From: Porphyra umbilicalis
Taxonomy: Eukaryota; Rhodophyta; Bangiophyceae; Bangiales; Bangiaceae
NCBI GenBank assembly: GCA_002049455.2
Contig: KV918876.1
Coordinates: 152,386 to 216,385 of the forward strand
Direction: 5' to 3'
DNA: 64,000 nt
Positions 50,191 to 61,965 of this stretch are shown here, piece by piece. The notes below the pieces were generated by a model. It worked only from the letters and a program-made list of their open reading frames with translations, searched no databases and had not been told where the DNA came from. The stretch's first letter is position 1, and every line of letters starts with the position of its first letter. Both the position numbers and the translations under genes were made by a program.

Positions 50191-52683
50191 CTAGGCCGCC
50201 CCCGCGTTCAGCGCAGGCGCCGGGGCGCCCGCGGGAGCTCCATTGAGCGCTGCCACAGCGGCTGCCTCTGCCTCAGCAGCCAGAGCATTGGCCGCCTCCT
50301 CGGCCTCCGCGGCCGCCCTCGCCATGTCAGCGAGAGTTCGAGAACCGGTGATGGGCACCGGCTTGTGCGGAAAGACGAATAGGTCAGCATCCTCCGCGTC
50401 GTTGATGATCATCCCGTGCCACATGCTCTTGCTCAACGGTACAAACACCTTGAGCGCGAGCATCTCCCAGCGCCATCGGTCGTACCAGCCACCCATTCCG
50501 GGTCGACGACCGTCGCCGCCGGCCTCAACCTGCTCCAGCATCGAGCGCACGAAGCAAGCAGAAAGGGCAACGTGCCCCCACGTCAGGTAGAGGTGCTCGC
50601 GGTCGCCCACGTTGGCGGGCGGCACTATACGGTCCTTGACAGCCAAGAGCTCAAACATGGCCTTGGCGGCCGCCGCAATGCCCTTGAGACCGAGCTCTGA
50701 CGCCTCAAACTGCAGCTTAACGACCTGCTCACCGCCGTCCTCCACATGGCAGTTCTCGAGCCATTCCGTCGCTTTCCGCGGCGGCATGTTGTCGGCGTCC
50801 TCACCCACCGCTTTGCACCACGCCGCCACGGCACGCTTCTTGATCTCAAAGAACGCGTGGGAGATGCATTGAGTGATGAGCTGGTAGGCACGGCGCGTCT
50901 TTTTCGTGCGCTTCCCTTTCTTAAAGCCCGATGGACTGGATGGCGCGGCGATTTCCGACAGCAAGAAGTTGTTGGCCGCGTACTCGTCCACGGAGAGCTC
51001 GTCCTTAGTCTCCTCGACGATCACCTTCCAGTCGGCCTCTGCATCGTTGACAACGTCGCGGGTGATGTTCGCCGTCCCAACACTGGAGTAGGAGCGGATC
51101 TTGACGCGGCTGCGGACGCGCAGCATCTTGAGGGTGCCCTCTTGCTCCTTCGTGAGCTGGCGGCCGCGTGCCGCGGCTGCCTCGGACGCCGTGCTCAGCC
51201 GCACGTCCCCAATGGTGCTTGCGCCGATGAGGGCATTCATCTCGTCATAGTCGCAGTACTTCTCGTCGTACACGTTGCCGTCCTCGGCGCCCCGCATGGC
51301 GGTCTTGAAAGAGCTTTTCTTGAGCTCCGCGACTTCCACGGCCAGAGTCTCAGAGGCCTTGCCGCGCTTTTCCACCGTCTGAAACAGCTTGCGCACGTCG
51401 CGCGACAACGAACCGACGGTAGAAAGGACGCTCTTGGCCGCAGCGACGAACTCGACCATCTGGTCGGCGGTGATTTTGGAGTCACCGTTACCAGCGTCCT
51501 CAGACGATGGCGCGGCCACAGCGCTGGCCGCCGCGGTAGCGTCCTTGTCGACGCGCGCCACTTCCGCGTCCTTCCCACCGGAGCGCACGGCCTCCACCGC
51601 CTCGGACGCGGCACCTGGGACTACTGTCTGCATGCGGGAGGTGGCCTCGGCGCCCTCGACGACCGCCTGCTGGCGGAAAGCCGAATTGGCGACCGGATCG
51701 CTCGCCGAGCGTGCATGCGCGACCTGAGCCACCGATCGGCCTGCCAACGTTGGTGAGGCAGCGGTTGTGGCCGAAAAGGACGCCGCAGGAGGCGCTGAAG
51801 GCACGCAGGGAACTCGGGGTCGGCGAGCGCCCACCCGACGGCCGGCGCGCATGAGCGCAGGCGGCACCACAGGAGCACGTAACGGCTGTTAAGGCCGAGG
51901 TAGGGCGGCAGCCTCCGCCGTAGCATTCGACGCCGCCGCAGGACGCGGCGGCGATGGAGACGCGGTGTCACGGAACGAGGGCTGCCGCATCGGAGACGCC
52001 TCCATCGGCTGCAAGCTTGGACGCATCCCAATCGTCACGCTTGATTCCGGCGAGGGAAAAACCGGCGTGATTGGTGACGGCTGCGTTGCCGCCATCAGCT
52101 GCCTAGCCGGCATCATTGCCGTCATGCCGTGAGGACCCCGCGCGTTGACGGCGCTGAGGGCGCCGGTGGTCACGGCAGTGTAATCGCCGTCGTGAGGCGG
52201 CATCAGCGGCGTCTGCGGCACCGACGTAGTGAACGGTGCTGCCACCGCGCCCATCGCGCTTGGGTACGACGCATGCATGCCGGCGGCGGGGCTGCGAAAG
52301 CCTTGGACACCCAAGAAGGGCGGCGAGTACTGCGCCGGCCCAGAAAAAGCCGGGAGAGGGGGCAAGCGCGGGGCACCAGCCAGTGAGCCCGACAGGAACA
52401 GCTGGGGGTCGTACAGCGGCGGCGGAGGAGACGAGAACTCTACCATTGGCGGGGTCGCAGCCTGGCCGCCAGAAGCGTACGAGGAGCCGATCCGAGCAGG
52501 AAGAGAGCCCGACGCAGGCGTAAAGATGCCGCGACCCTCGACGAGCGATGATGAGCTGCGGTCACCTCGGTTTGAGTTCCCTGCCGAGACGAGCACGCGC
52601 GCTGCCTTGCGCACACTGCGGGCCCGAGCGGCCGACGTCGGTGAAGAGTCCCGCGTCGCGCGCTTCTCCCCTCGCCCATCCAT
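50191..52683 (-). CDS. Transposon-associated protein of unknown function, in-frame TAA
   Basis: ATG at 52683-52681. The first 264 residues are Pro/Ser/Ala-rich (likely disordered, ending ALPRP), then a TAA at 51891-51889. The same frame resumes at once (QPLRAPVVPPALM) and stays open for about 565 more residues to the stop at 50191. The second part contains a coiled-coil-prone segment (KLFQTVEKRGKASETLAVEV), a lysine/arginine-rich patch (KKGKRTKKTRRAY) and an ordered, tryptophan-containing C-terminal half, then an Ala-rich tail. I recognise no known domain. It is divergent from the transposase and inside the same candidate element, so a TnpA-like DNA-binding or accessory role is plausible but unproven. 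The TAA may be a decay mutation, lie in an unrecognised intron, or separate two genes (the second starting at the ATG at 51852). Confidence 0.6.
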
Positions 52684-54576
52684 GGCTAGCTGCAAGACGG
52701 GCACAGGAAGAAGACTCCAAGTACGGGGCCCCGGTGAAGTGAGCGGGCACGCGAAGTGGGGCGGCGGGAGGCGCTTGTTGAAGGCGACCTTGAGGTTGCG
52801 GCCAATGGCCGGTGGTGGGGTGGTGGACTAATCTCATCATGGAAGCCAACTCCTCCGTACTCTTGTAGTCCGGCTGGCAGCTCGCCCTGCAGGTAGGCCA
52901 CATCAAGTAGTAGGCAAGCAAAGCTGGTGAGGGGCGCCCCTCGCGCGTACCGCACAGGTCCATAAACAAACGGTCCACAAACCCCCAGGTGATGCAGTGA
53001 CACAAAACGGCGCGGCAGAGTCAGTGCAGTGCTCTGCAGGTGGGGGTGTATCTCCCGCCGCGTGTGGAGTGGAGCCACAGCCACTTGGCAATCAACCGCT
53101 ACATACAAATCACAAGCGTCGTATCGTCACACAACGAACGCCCGACTCTTACCGGACCTGTCGCAGCTTCGTCAGGCGCCAAGCGTCAAAGGGCGCCGGT
53201 GAATAGCAAGGCTTGTCAATCAGCACGCCCCTAACAGAGAGCGTCCTAGCAGAGAGCGTCCGTTAAAGGTCAAGTGCATCATGCAATGATGGCTGCCTGT
53301 GCCGGCCTCACGTCAACCTTCTCGGAAAATCAAGGCAGTTGCCGTCAGAGTGAGCACGTGATGTGACGACTCTCGAATTGCCAAGCGAGGCGGAAAGTGG
53401 AGCCGAGGAAACCGTGCGCGCTGTCCTCTACCAAAGGACGTGAGACTCACCAGCGATGCACCGAGACAGCCAGTACCGAGGCGCCTTGTCCACGTGCCCC
53501 GGTCTTTGACGTCCAGCACCCTGACCAAAGTCATCCAGGTGTCGCCAATCACAAGAAACGCGGCGCATGATGATGAGTTCTGTCGACGTGAGTGGGGGGG
53601 GGCGCAACGTGACGCAAGAAAGCGCGCGCTCCAACGAGAGCGGGCCATCGGCCCACCTCAGATTTTACAGACGGCACGTCGTCGAGCGAAAATTCAAAAA
53701 AAGTACCTGCCAAGCGGCCAGACGGTCGTCGATTTGGCGTAATTTCTTCCCACGATCTGAACCCGCTCCTGCCCAAGCGCGCTCGGCAACAGGCTCAGAG
53801 CTCGTTCGGGTGAAATTTCCGAGCAGCGGCTCGAGTACTGGATGGCAATTGTATTCGTCCGGATTTGTATGGACAGCGAGGGAGAAGACTGGTCGTTGCG
53901 GACAGCTGCTGGTCAGTCAACCGGCACCGCGCGTTGCCCTTTGTGCTGCTTGCGTGTCTGACCTCGCTGCCGCTCGTCGCCATGGCAGACAGCTCTGTGC
54001 TGCTGCTGCTTGTCCCGACTGCGGGAACGGCTCTTGACTCATGGTGCACGCCTCTGACCTGCTTTCCAGCTGCCACCGGCCAGGCGTTTTCGTTTGCACG
54101 CGCGGCTTGGGCGCGACCGTCGCGCTGGGTGACGGCCTCCCCACACCCCCGGCCGTGAGGGCTGGGGGCGCAGAAGCTGTCACTCATGGTCGGGAAGGAG
54201 GTGTCAAGGCGAGCACCCCCGCCGCCGCCCATGCACGCTCACTCTTTTGGCCGCTTAGCGCCACGAGCTGACAAGCAAGTGGTCGCCCCAATGTGTAAGC
54301 AGTCGAGCCGGGCCGGGGGGCAGTCCTACGCTGGACCTCTAACGGGCGTGGAGAAACTCTTTGCCTGCTCGGACAGTCCGCGGGCTGGCATGCATGCGAC
54401 TCCTGCGAGAGGGTACTAAAGTCCGGACCGGCCGCGTCCTCCCGTATCTTCCATTTTCCTGCTCGACCACCCTCGCTTCTTGTTGCCACTCCCCTCCCCT
54501 GCCCTATTCTGCTTGTGCAGCAACTACCGGTTTCGGCATCGGCCGTCACGCGGCCGTCACAGGGCACTGTGGCGGC
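52684..54576. other. 1.9-kb divergent intergenic region of the candidate transposon
   Basis: Head-to-head promoters are expected here. A 17-bp tandem unit with cagagagcgtcc occurs twice at about 53233-53262. A G-run lies at 53592-53600. No TATA box or open frame of note. Confidence 0.4.
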
Positions 54577-57500
54577 ATGTCGGACCGCCCCCCAACCCGG
54601 CAAGCCGTTGATCGGTCTACGCGGGCGGGCGAGCCATTCCGACCGCCTGTCCGCCGCGGCCCTTTGGATTGCCAGACCTGTGGTGCGCCGTTTAAGTCCC
54701 GCGGGGGGCTTGTCTGGCATCGACTCAATGCCCATCTACGCGTCTCCAACGAGCTTGGCAACACCACCAACGAACCTGGAGGAGCACGTGGCGCCGCCCC
54801 CGGTGGCCGCCGTGTCGCGGCTGACGGCGCGGACCACGCGGCCGCTCGCGGAGCGGCCCTGAGTGGCGTAGACGGTGGCCATGACACTGTCGGGGCGCCG
54901 GGTGGTGCGACTACTCGTGTGGGTGGCGCGTCTACCGACGCCGCCGCCCCCGCCAGCGGCGCCGCTGGGAGTGTCGGCGGCGGGCAGCAGGCAGGCAATG
55001 ACAGTACTCCCTGTCAAGCGCGTCGGGTCGCAGGGGAAGATGCGACGGCTGAGAGCGCGGCGGTGCGGGCCGCGCTTGACCCAACGAAGAACATGTCCGA
55101 GGCGGTCAAGAACGAGCTCCGTGCGTTGATCGAGGCGACGCGCCAGGAGCTTCCCGACACTGATGAGCCGGCATCTAAGCGCCGGCGGCTGGCGGCAGGG
55201 GCTTCGACAGAGCCGGTTTACACGTACTCCACAGTCTCCACCGCCATTCGCGCGCTGTACGAGAACGAGGGCGATTGGGACCGTGCTGAGCCGATCATAG
55301 AGCGGCGCAACGGCTGGCGTCCAGGCCGATTCGACTCTTTCCGCTTACGTGCGGTTGAGCGCTTTGCTCTACGAAGTGGCGGGCCCGGCCTGTCTTTGCA
55401 GTGGCTCGAAGGCCTTTACGATCTGCTGGACACGTGGGATAGGACAAAACCTGGGATGCCAATTGACGACAAGCACAAGGATCCCATACGCAAGTCGTTT
55501 AAGTCGGTCAATGCCTTCAAAGATGGCGTGCGCGACGACGTTGATGACGCCGTCCTTGGGGCGGGCTGGCTCAAGTGCACCCTTGTCGTCGATGGCGAAA
55601 GCTTTGTGGCGCTGTTTAGGCCGGTGCTCGAGGTCGTCCTGCGTATGCTGAAAGCGGGGAAGAGGGTGCGTTTCTGGAGCGGCGACGACGGCCCCGCGCC
55701 GCCCACTGACGCACGAGAATCGGTGTTTGATGGGGACGCCTTCCGTCTCAGCGAGTCGGCCTTAATGGCCGACAAGGACGACCCAAACTGCTTTGTGCTG
55801 GCGCTGCACGTATTCAGTGACGCTAGCCAGCTCTCTTGGTCCGGCGGTACGTTTCGGTTTCTCACCGGGGGAGCATGCGTGCGTCGCTCATCTGGTCGGA
55901 CCAAGACCATCCGGTCCGGCCGTATCTTGCTCGTGATCTTGGTGAAGGCGAGCTTGTGCTGACGCGCCTGCCCTTTTCCGTCTCATCCTTGTGCATTGTG
56001 TTGGTTCTCTCTCGTGTAACTCTGCACCTCGCCGCAGCACACAAGCTGTACCCGCTTCGTGTACGCGTCGTCAACGTCATCACTGGTGACGTGGACTGGG
56101 AGCCTGTGGCCTACATTCCCATTGTCCGCAAGCAGAAGGAGCCGTCCTCTGATGTGCGGGCCCGTGCCCGCCGTAACGCTATCCTTCAGCGTGTGCTGTA
56201 CTTGGCGTTCCGCACCGCCATTGCAGCAAGCCGCATCGGCGTCAAGGTCGAAATGCATGGCCGGACGCTCGTGGCTTTTCCAAGGGTTCTCCTCTACTTA
56301 GGCGACCAGCCAGAAGAGAAGGCCGTCCTATGTTTGAAGGGAGGCACTTGCAAGTTTCCGTGCTCTTGCTGTTTAGTTGCAGCCGAGGTGGCCGGCTCCC
56401 CAGCCGCCCTCGAGGCGGCTGATCGGTGCGCAGTGGAGGGATTGCGGCACCAGATTGAAGCAGAGACATTGGAGCGCCGCCGTTGCAACCCCGAGCGCCT
56501 GGCCGAGCTGGAGGCGCTCGGCAGCGCGCACAGCCGAGTGCCCGCCTTAGCCGCCATGTTTGGGCTCTCTACGGATCCTTTCCTCCTCTATCGGATTGTT
56601 GGCTTTGACACGCTGCACGTACGTGAATGGCTATCTCTATCGTCGCTACGCTTCTGCACCTGCTCTCTTTTGCCAATCGCTCTCGTTGATGAGTACAGCC
56701 CAGCTGACACTCCACTTTTCTCTGACATGCCGCTACCTGACGTATCATGGGTGCCCACGACGCAGGTGCTGGACCTGGGAGTTACCCGGCTTCTCGTCCA
56801 CCGCTTGGTGCGTGTCTTTCCGCACATTTGCGAGGGACACTACCCTTTGTGTGAGACCATAGCCGCGACGTATCGCGCGGCGAACCGACGGTTAGAGTTC
56901 CTGGGACGGCGATGTAAGGCCAGTCGTCTCCCCCCTGGGTATGTGCACGGATTGCCAATGATGTTCGATGTTGTATTTTCTTTGGCGTGCTGCAGGGGGT
57001 GACCATGTGCTGCAAGGGGTGCCTGAGTTCTTGTCTGACCGTCTCTGTGGGACTCGTTCATGTCACCGTACAATTACTATTGGTACCTCCCACTGCGCGT
57101 GGTTGTTGTGCCTACAGGTACATTGTGGGGGCGGGAGAGCCACAGGCCACGTTCACCGGCTCTCAACAACGGGCCGGCGTGTACGCCCTTCCGTTTGCAG
57201 TGGACGGGTTGTTTGGCTTTGGCAGACCGCGGCCCCCATCCAAGTCTAAGCACAGGTCGAAACACAAACCCAAGAGGAAAGCAAAGAAGAGCCGGGCGGC
57301 GGCGCGCGCGAAGGCGCCGAGTGCTGGCGGTGACGGCGGTAGCAACGGCGGCAGGCTCCTGTTTGGCGCTACGGACGAGAGCGAGGAGCTACCTGCCGGC
57401 TACTCCTTCGACTGGGAGGCGTACCGCTCCAAGTTCGGTGACACGCCGATTGAGAAGGCGGTCACCATTTTGTTCTCAGAGTACGCCTCCCTGTACAGCC

Positions 57501-58621
57501 GCATCGCCGGTTGGACCACGTCGTCTACGGCGCCACCCATGTCGCTCACAGAGGGGCGGTCCATCGCCGACCAGGCGGAAAACTTTGTCATCAACATTAT
57601 GTCGCCCATCCTTGGCTTCGTGCAGACAAGCAAAGTGCACAAGCTGCTCGCGCACGTCATGGACGTCATACGCTTCCACGGGAACCTCCGCCACGGCAAC
57701 ACCGCCGACAACGAGGCCGCCCACAAGGATGACAAGCCGTTCTATCGCCGTAAGAACATGAACATGTCCACCTACGCGCAGCAGCTCGTCCGGCAAGCTC
57801 AAGGTTCCCGCGCCGTTGTTGCCCAACACGATGTGGCCGACGCCACGGCCCGCCGCACTCTCCCGCTTGTTCCCGCACCTCACAAGGGTGGTGCTCCTGC
57901 TGCGGCGGCTAGCGACGGTGAGCCCTCGGCCGCAGCAACAGCCGGAGGCACACCATCACCTGCCGCAGCGGCGGCAAGTACCGAGCGCGAAGCGGTCGCG
58001 CACCGGCCGGCACACAGCTTGAAGCGATGCACCATTGGCGAGCTGTCTCGGAGGCCGGGGCTGCATGCACTTGGTCAGCTGTTCTCCCTGCCATCCGACC
58101 ACAAGGTGCCGGTTCTGGCCACCGTCGAGATCGAGGCCACCTTCGACTGCCAGACGCACGGTAAGCAGCTCCTTCGAGCGTCGCCGAAGTTTATGACTGG
58201 TGAGCCCTGGTACGACGCTGTGTTCTTCACGGTGGCTGGAAGTGCCACGCACGGTAGCGGTGTCACGAGCGACGACGGTGAGGCGGACGTCCTCCTCGCC
58301 GGCGAGGTACGAGCCATCATCCGCTGCAAGGAGGCGGACTACGCCGTCATTTGCGAAATGGCCGTCGTTGACCCTGTCGCCGGTTGCCCCCTCGAGGAGC
58401 GGCTTTGCACACGCTTTAGGTGGGCGGGCGGCTCAACCGGTGGCCCAGTCATCCGGGCTGTACCAGTGCATGACATCACGCGTGTTGTCCATATGGTTCC
58501 TGACTTTAACGACTTGGCCAAGCGCAAAGGGATGGGGGCGGCACCTGCAACGTATGGCTCGTCCAGCAGTGACCGCGGCGCAATGCGGTACTACCTCAAC
58601 GAGTTTTATCCGTGGCAGTGA
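54577..58621 (+). CDS. Plavaka/CACTA-like transposase, 4 exons, 1175 residues
   Basis: Exons 54577-55846, 56038-56618, 56766-56938 and 57118-58621 join in frame. The introns (191, 147 and 179 nt) begin GTACGT, GTACGT and GTATGT and end in CAG. An N-terminal C2H2-like finger (CQTCGAPFKSRGGLVWH, about residues 35-55) resembles the finger of Plavaka elements. Block order also matches: SDASQLSWSG joins AHKLYPLRVRVVNVITGD, then GRTLVAFPRVLLYLGDQPEE, then a Cys-rich KFPCSCC. FDTLH|VLDLGVTRLL is restored across intron 2 (compare FDALHV.DLG). ALPFAVDGLFG and then NTADNEAAHKDDKPFYRR recall the TE..E.LHK...YR..N block. It would catalyse cut-and-paste transposition. All exons are stop-free, so it could be functional. 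Superfamily placement is from remembered motif order, not a search. Confidence 0.8.
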
Positions 58622-59782
58622 GGGGGGGGGGGGGGGGGGGTGGGGGGCGGAGGGGGGCAAGAGCGAGGAGAGACTGCAGATGGCGGGCTATCACGTGGGC
58701 GCTAGTGTTGTACCTACACCATCATCGGGTTTCATACCAACGTGCGCGAGGGAGGTGGGGGGGGGCGCGACAGTATTGGCGGTGGCGGGGGTGCAGTGCA
58801 CCCGACGGGAGCAGAGCAGTCTGACGGCGGTGGGCAGCCGAGCAGAACTTGGCAGCGGCGAAGTCAACAGCCCCACTGCAGGCGGCGAAGTGAGCACTAG
58901 CCCTTGGCGCTGTGGACAAGTCGAAAGCATCGCGCCGTGCACGTGTGCAGATCCTCGTTCTCCAATGAGAACTATTGACGTTGCACTCAAACGTGCCACA
59001 GCGGTGGGCTCGGTCCGTCGGGCGAGGCCGCAATGAATCTTCGACGTCCACGTCAGGGTCTCGTTCCCATCGGATGGATCGCACCGATGGCTTCGTGGAT
59101 GGGGCCATCGAAGTCCGATTTCGATTGTTCGATGCGCCATCGGCGCTCCGATGTCTTGCCGATGGCAAAAAAGTCCATTGGAGACGATCCTGAACGATTC
59201 AAATCGAAGCGACTGTCAAGAGGCGGGAGCGGGGTACCGCCTCCCACGTACTCGCGAGCCACGGCACAGCCGGAACCAGTCGTGGAATCTATGGGGCACA
59301 CACAGCGTACAGTACACGGCCTAGGCGGACAAGTGGCCGGAGGGCACCACCCTGACACTGTGTGATTCGAGCCGTGCGAGCGTGTGTGTTGACCCCCTCG
59401 GGTCGGGCACAGAACCGCAAACCCCTGCCGGTCACCTGTCAAGATTTGGGGTGCGCGCCGTGCGACCATCAACCTCCACCCGGCGGCGTCAGGCTGCCTG
59501 GCGCACGACACGCACCGCGGGCGGTGCGCGCGCGCCCGGTACCATCCATTTGGCCACAGGTCGGCTGACTCCGGCAACGTACGTGCCCGCCCGAGGCGCC
59601 GCGCCGGACTCGGCCACTCGCGGTTTGGCCGGGAGCCGCTCCTCACCAGTGGGGACCGCCTCTGCCCCGTCTCGCACCGCATGTCGGGCCAGCACAGGGG
59701 CGGGCGAGAGGAGGCACTCGTCGCGTCTGCGCACCCCCCATGGGCAAAACGCCATCCCCTCCGCCGTTGGCGGTGCGCCGCC
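58622..59782. other. 3' flank of the transposase and 5' flank of the amine oxidase
   Basis: It begins with a 19-21 base G-run just after the transposase stop (58623-58641), then mixed sequence including the right CCGATG cluster. No genes recognised. Confidence 0.45.
59067..59165. promoter_or_regulatory. Right cluster of CCGATG/CATCGG motifs
   Basis: CCATCGG at 59067 and about 59137, CCGATG at about 59084, 59148 and 59159, and GCCATCG at about 59104, in both orientations within 99 bp. It mirrors the left cluster at 49524-49650. Confidence 0.45.
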
Positions 59783-59789
59783 TATATAT
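59783..59789 (+). promoter_or_regulatory. TATA box of the amine oxidase gene
   Basis: TATATAT within cctatatattcc, 137 bp upstream of the ATG at 59920, in very GC-rich surroundings where such a string is unlikely by chance. Confidence 0.6.
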
Positions 59790-59919
59790 TCCACACGGTC
59801 GGGCGGGGGTGTGCTGCGAATGTCGCGTCGGCCTGCCCACCACACGGCGCTTTCGCTGGCGACGGGCACAAGCGCGGACGGTGCTCGCCGTGCTTCCCAT
59901 TCCCTAGACCATCCCCGCC

Positions 59920-61965
59920 ATGGCGGTTGGCTCTGCGCGGGTGCTTGGGGCGCCCTCCCCCTCCCCCCGCCGCCGTCGCCGGCCATCCCGCCTCGCCGCG
60001 GTTGTGGCCGCCGCCGCGGCCACCACCGCCGTTGCGGCGGCGGCGTCGCCAGCGGCCGCTGTCGACCGGTACGACGGGTGCTCGACGGTGATTGTCGGGG
60101 CGGGCATTGGCGGCGCCTACACCGCGTGGCGCCTCGCCGTCGACGATGGCGGGCGCAAGGCGGGTGGCCGCTCGATTTGCGTCTTTGAAGCCGCCGCCCG
60201 CCCCGGCGGCCGCATCCTCACCTTTCGCGACGCGCCGTCGCCGTTTGACGGCTCCGCCGTCGATCTCGGCGCGTACCGCTTCCACCGCGGGGAGAACGTG
60301 CTGGTGCGCTCCGTCGCGGAAGGGCGCCTCGGCCTCGTGACGCACTGCTACTCGGATCCGCTGGGCGACACGCTGCGGGGGATGGCGGCGGGCGTCAACG
60401 GGACGGCCGACCACGTGACGAAGCGGGTGTCGGTGTGCCCCCCGGCATTGCGCCCCGTGACGGTGGCGCGGGGGGTGCGCTTTGCCGCCCCCCCGGGTGC
60501 CGCCTTTTCCCGTGCGGACCCCATCACGGACAGGGTGGAGGGCGTCGCCTACAACCCGTCGCTTCCGTGGGTGATCCCCCCCCCGGGGCGGTGGGGGCCG
60601 ACCGCGGCGCTGCGCGCGCCGCGGACCGCGTTTGGGTTGCTCCTGGGGCCGCGCTCGCCCATCCCCGAAGTCGCCAAAAACTTTTTGCGCCTCGTGCGCG
60701 CGCCCACCTACGACGCGGCCATGATCGTGGCCGACGACATAGTCGGCAAGCTGCGGGGCGCCGCGTACAAGGGCATCAAACTCCACGAGGTGACCGTCTA
60801 CCAAGTCGCCCAAGCCGAGGGCATGTCCCCCGAGGAGCTGGCGCTCTCCCAAGACACCAACGTCGGCAGCGGCGTCTTTGCGCAAATGACCGTGGCGGAC
60901 TTTTTGGCCGACGCGCTGCGGGGCATTGCGCTCGGCAAGGGGGACTTTGACGGCCCCCGCGATTACGTGACGCCCGTCGCGGCCGACGCGTCGGGCGCCG
61001 GCGTGCGGCGCATCGGCATGGGCACCATCGTCGAGGGGCTCCTCGACGCGGCCAAGGGCGCGGGCGTCCGCGTCTTTTACAAGACGCGCCTGACGGGCGT
61101 GCGGCGGGCCGGCTCGGGGGTGCGCTTGTCGTTTTCCAACGGCGCGTCGGTGGCGGCGGGGCGCGCCTTTTTGAATATGGGAAAGCCCGACGTGGCGGCG
61201 CTCGGCGCCACCTCCCTGCCGACGGCGGGGGCCACGCGGCCCTTTGCGCGCGCGTTTGGCGCCCTCAAAGTCGTCGGCCTCTCCAAAGCCTACTGCTGGT
61301 GGTCCGACGCGTGGTGGCTGACGCGCATCAACGCGACGGCGGGGGTGGTGGCGACGGGCGGCGCGCTCAGCTCCGCCCGCTACCACGACGGCTCCGTGCG
61401 GTGCGCCGACGCGGCGGCGCGCACCGGCTGCGCCGGCTCCATGCTCGTCTCGTACAATGTCGGCGACGCGGCGGGGGCGGAGAGTGGGGGCTACCTCGCC
61501 TCCCACGACGGCACGGGCTACTACCCGGGGTCGGGCACCGACGCGGTGCGGGTGCTCAAGGCGGGTTCTCTCACCGCCCGCCAGCGGCTGCTGTGGGCGG
61601 CCATCAATGAGGAAGTCGGTCGCGTGCACGGGCCGGTGTTGGCGGCGGCGGGGGGGGGCGCCGCCCCGCCCCCGCCCGACGTGTGTGCGACCGCCTCGTG
61701 GGTGGACGTTGGCGTGCACATTGCGTCGGCGCACAACTCGGGGCTCGACGAGAAGGACGATGCGCTCGAAGCGTTTGTGTCGCCCGTGCCGGGCGTGCGC
61801 CTGCACCTCGTCGGCGAGGCGTACGGGCAGGCGCACGGGTGGGCAGAGGCGGCGCTGCGGTCGGCGGAGCGGGCGCTGTACCACGGCGTCGGGCTCGGGC
61901 GGCCGGCGTGGTTGGACGCGCGCGCGCACACGAGCTTGATCGTCAAGTTCAACCGAGGGGGGTGA
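59920..61965 (+). CDS. Secreted or lumenal FAD-dependent amine/L-amino-acid oxidase
   Basis: 681 residues, single exon, ATG at 59920 in GCCATGG context. An Arg-rich N-terminus (about residues 17-23) followed by an Ala/Val stretch to about residue 48 looks like a signal or targeting peptide. The dinucleotide-binding motif VIVGAGIGGAYTAWRL follows at about 57-72, then VFEAAARPGGRI for the ribose-binding acidic residue. The C-terminal FAD motif HLVGEAYGQAHGWAEAALRSA lies near 630-650, as in monoamine, polyamine and L-amino-acid oxidases. The region between is full length for the family. Such enzymes oxidise amines or amino acids to aldehyde or keto acid plus ammonia and hydrogen peroxide; extracellular forms serve nitrogen scavenging or defence in algae and other organisms. 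Substrate cannot be told from the sequence. A TATA box lies upstream. Confidence 0.88.
   Translation: MAVGSARVLGAPSPSPRRRRRPSRLAAVVAAAAATTAVAAAASPAAAVDRYDGCSTVIVGAGIGGAYTAWRLAVDDGGRKAGGRSICVFEAAARPGGRILTFRDAPSPFDGSAVDLGAYRFHRGENVLVRSVAEGRLGLVTHCYSDPLGDTLRGMAAGVNGTADHVTKRVSVCPPALRPVTVARGVRFAAPPGAAFSRADPITDRVEGVAYNPSLPWVIPPPGRWGPTAALRAPRTAFGLLLGPRSPIPEVAKNFLRLVRAPTYDAAMIVADDIVGKLRGAAYKGIKLHEVTVYQVAQAEGMSPEELALSQDTNVGSGVFAQMTVADFLADALRGIALGKGDFDGPRDYVTPVAADASGAGVRRIGMGTIVEGLLDAAKGAGVRVFYKTRLTGVRRAGSGVRLSFSNGASVAAGRAFLNMGKPDVAALGATSLPTAGATRPFARAFGALKVVGLSKAYCWWSDAWWLTRINATAGVVATGGALSSARYHDGSVRCADAAARTGCAGSMLVSYNVGDAAGAESGGYLASHDGTGYYPGSGTDAVRVLKAGSLTARQRLLWAAINEEVGRVHGPVLAAAGGGAAPPPPDVCATASWVDVGVHIASAHNSGLDEKDDALEAFVSPVPGVRLHLVGEAYGQAHGWAEAALRSAERALYHGVGLGRPAWLDARAHTSLIVKFNRGG

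Larger units (their letters stand above)
49524..59165. mobile_element. Candidate Plavaka/CACTA-like DNA transposon, about 9.6 kb, two divergent genes
   Basis: A spliced transposase gene (54577-58621, plus) and a divergent partner gene (50191-52683, minus) share a 1.9-kb intergenic region. Clusters of CCGATG/CATCGG motifs sit outside both genes at similar distances from the gene ends (about 0.5 kb). The layout matches CACTA/Plavaka-type elements with subterminal repeats. Exact terminal inverted repeats and target duplications were not found, so the stated limits are the motif clusters rather than the true ends. Confidence 0.5.

Noticed and set aside
56996-57117. Extra exon of the transposase after the CAG at 56995
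   Set aside because: Joined to exon 3 it reads straight into TGA; skipping it restores the frame.
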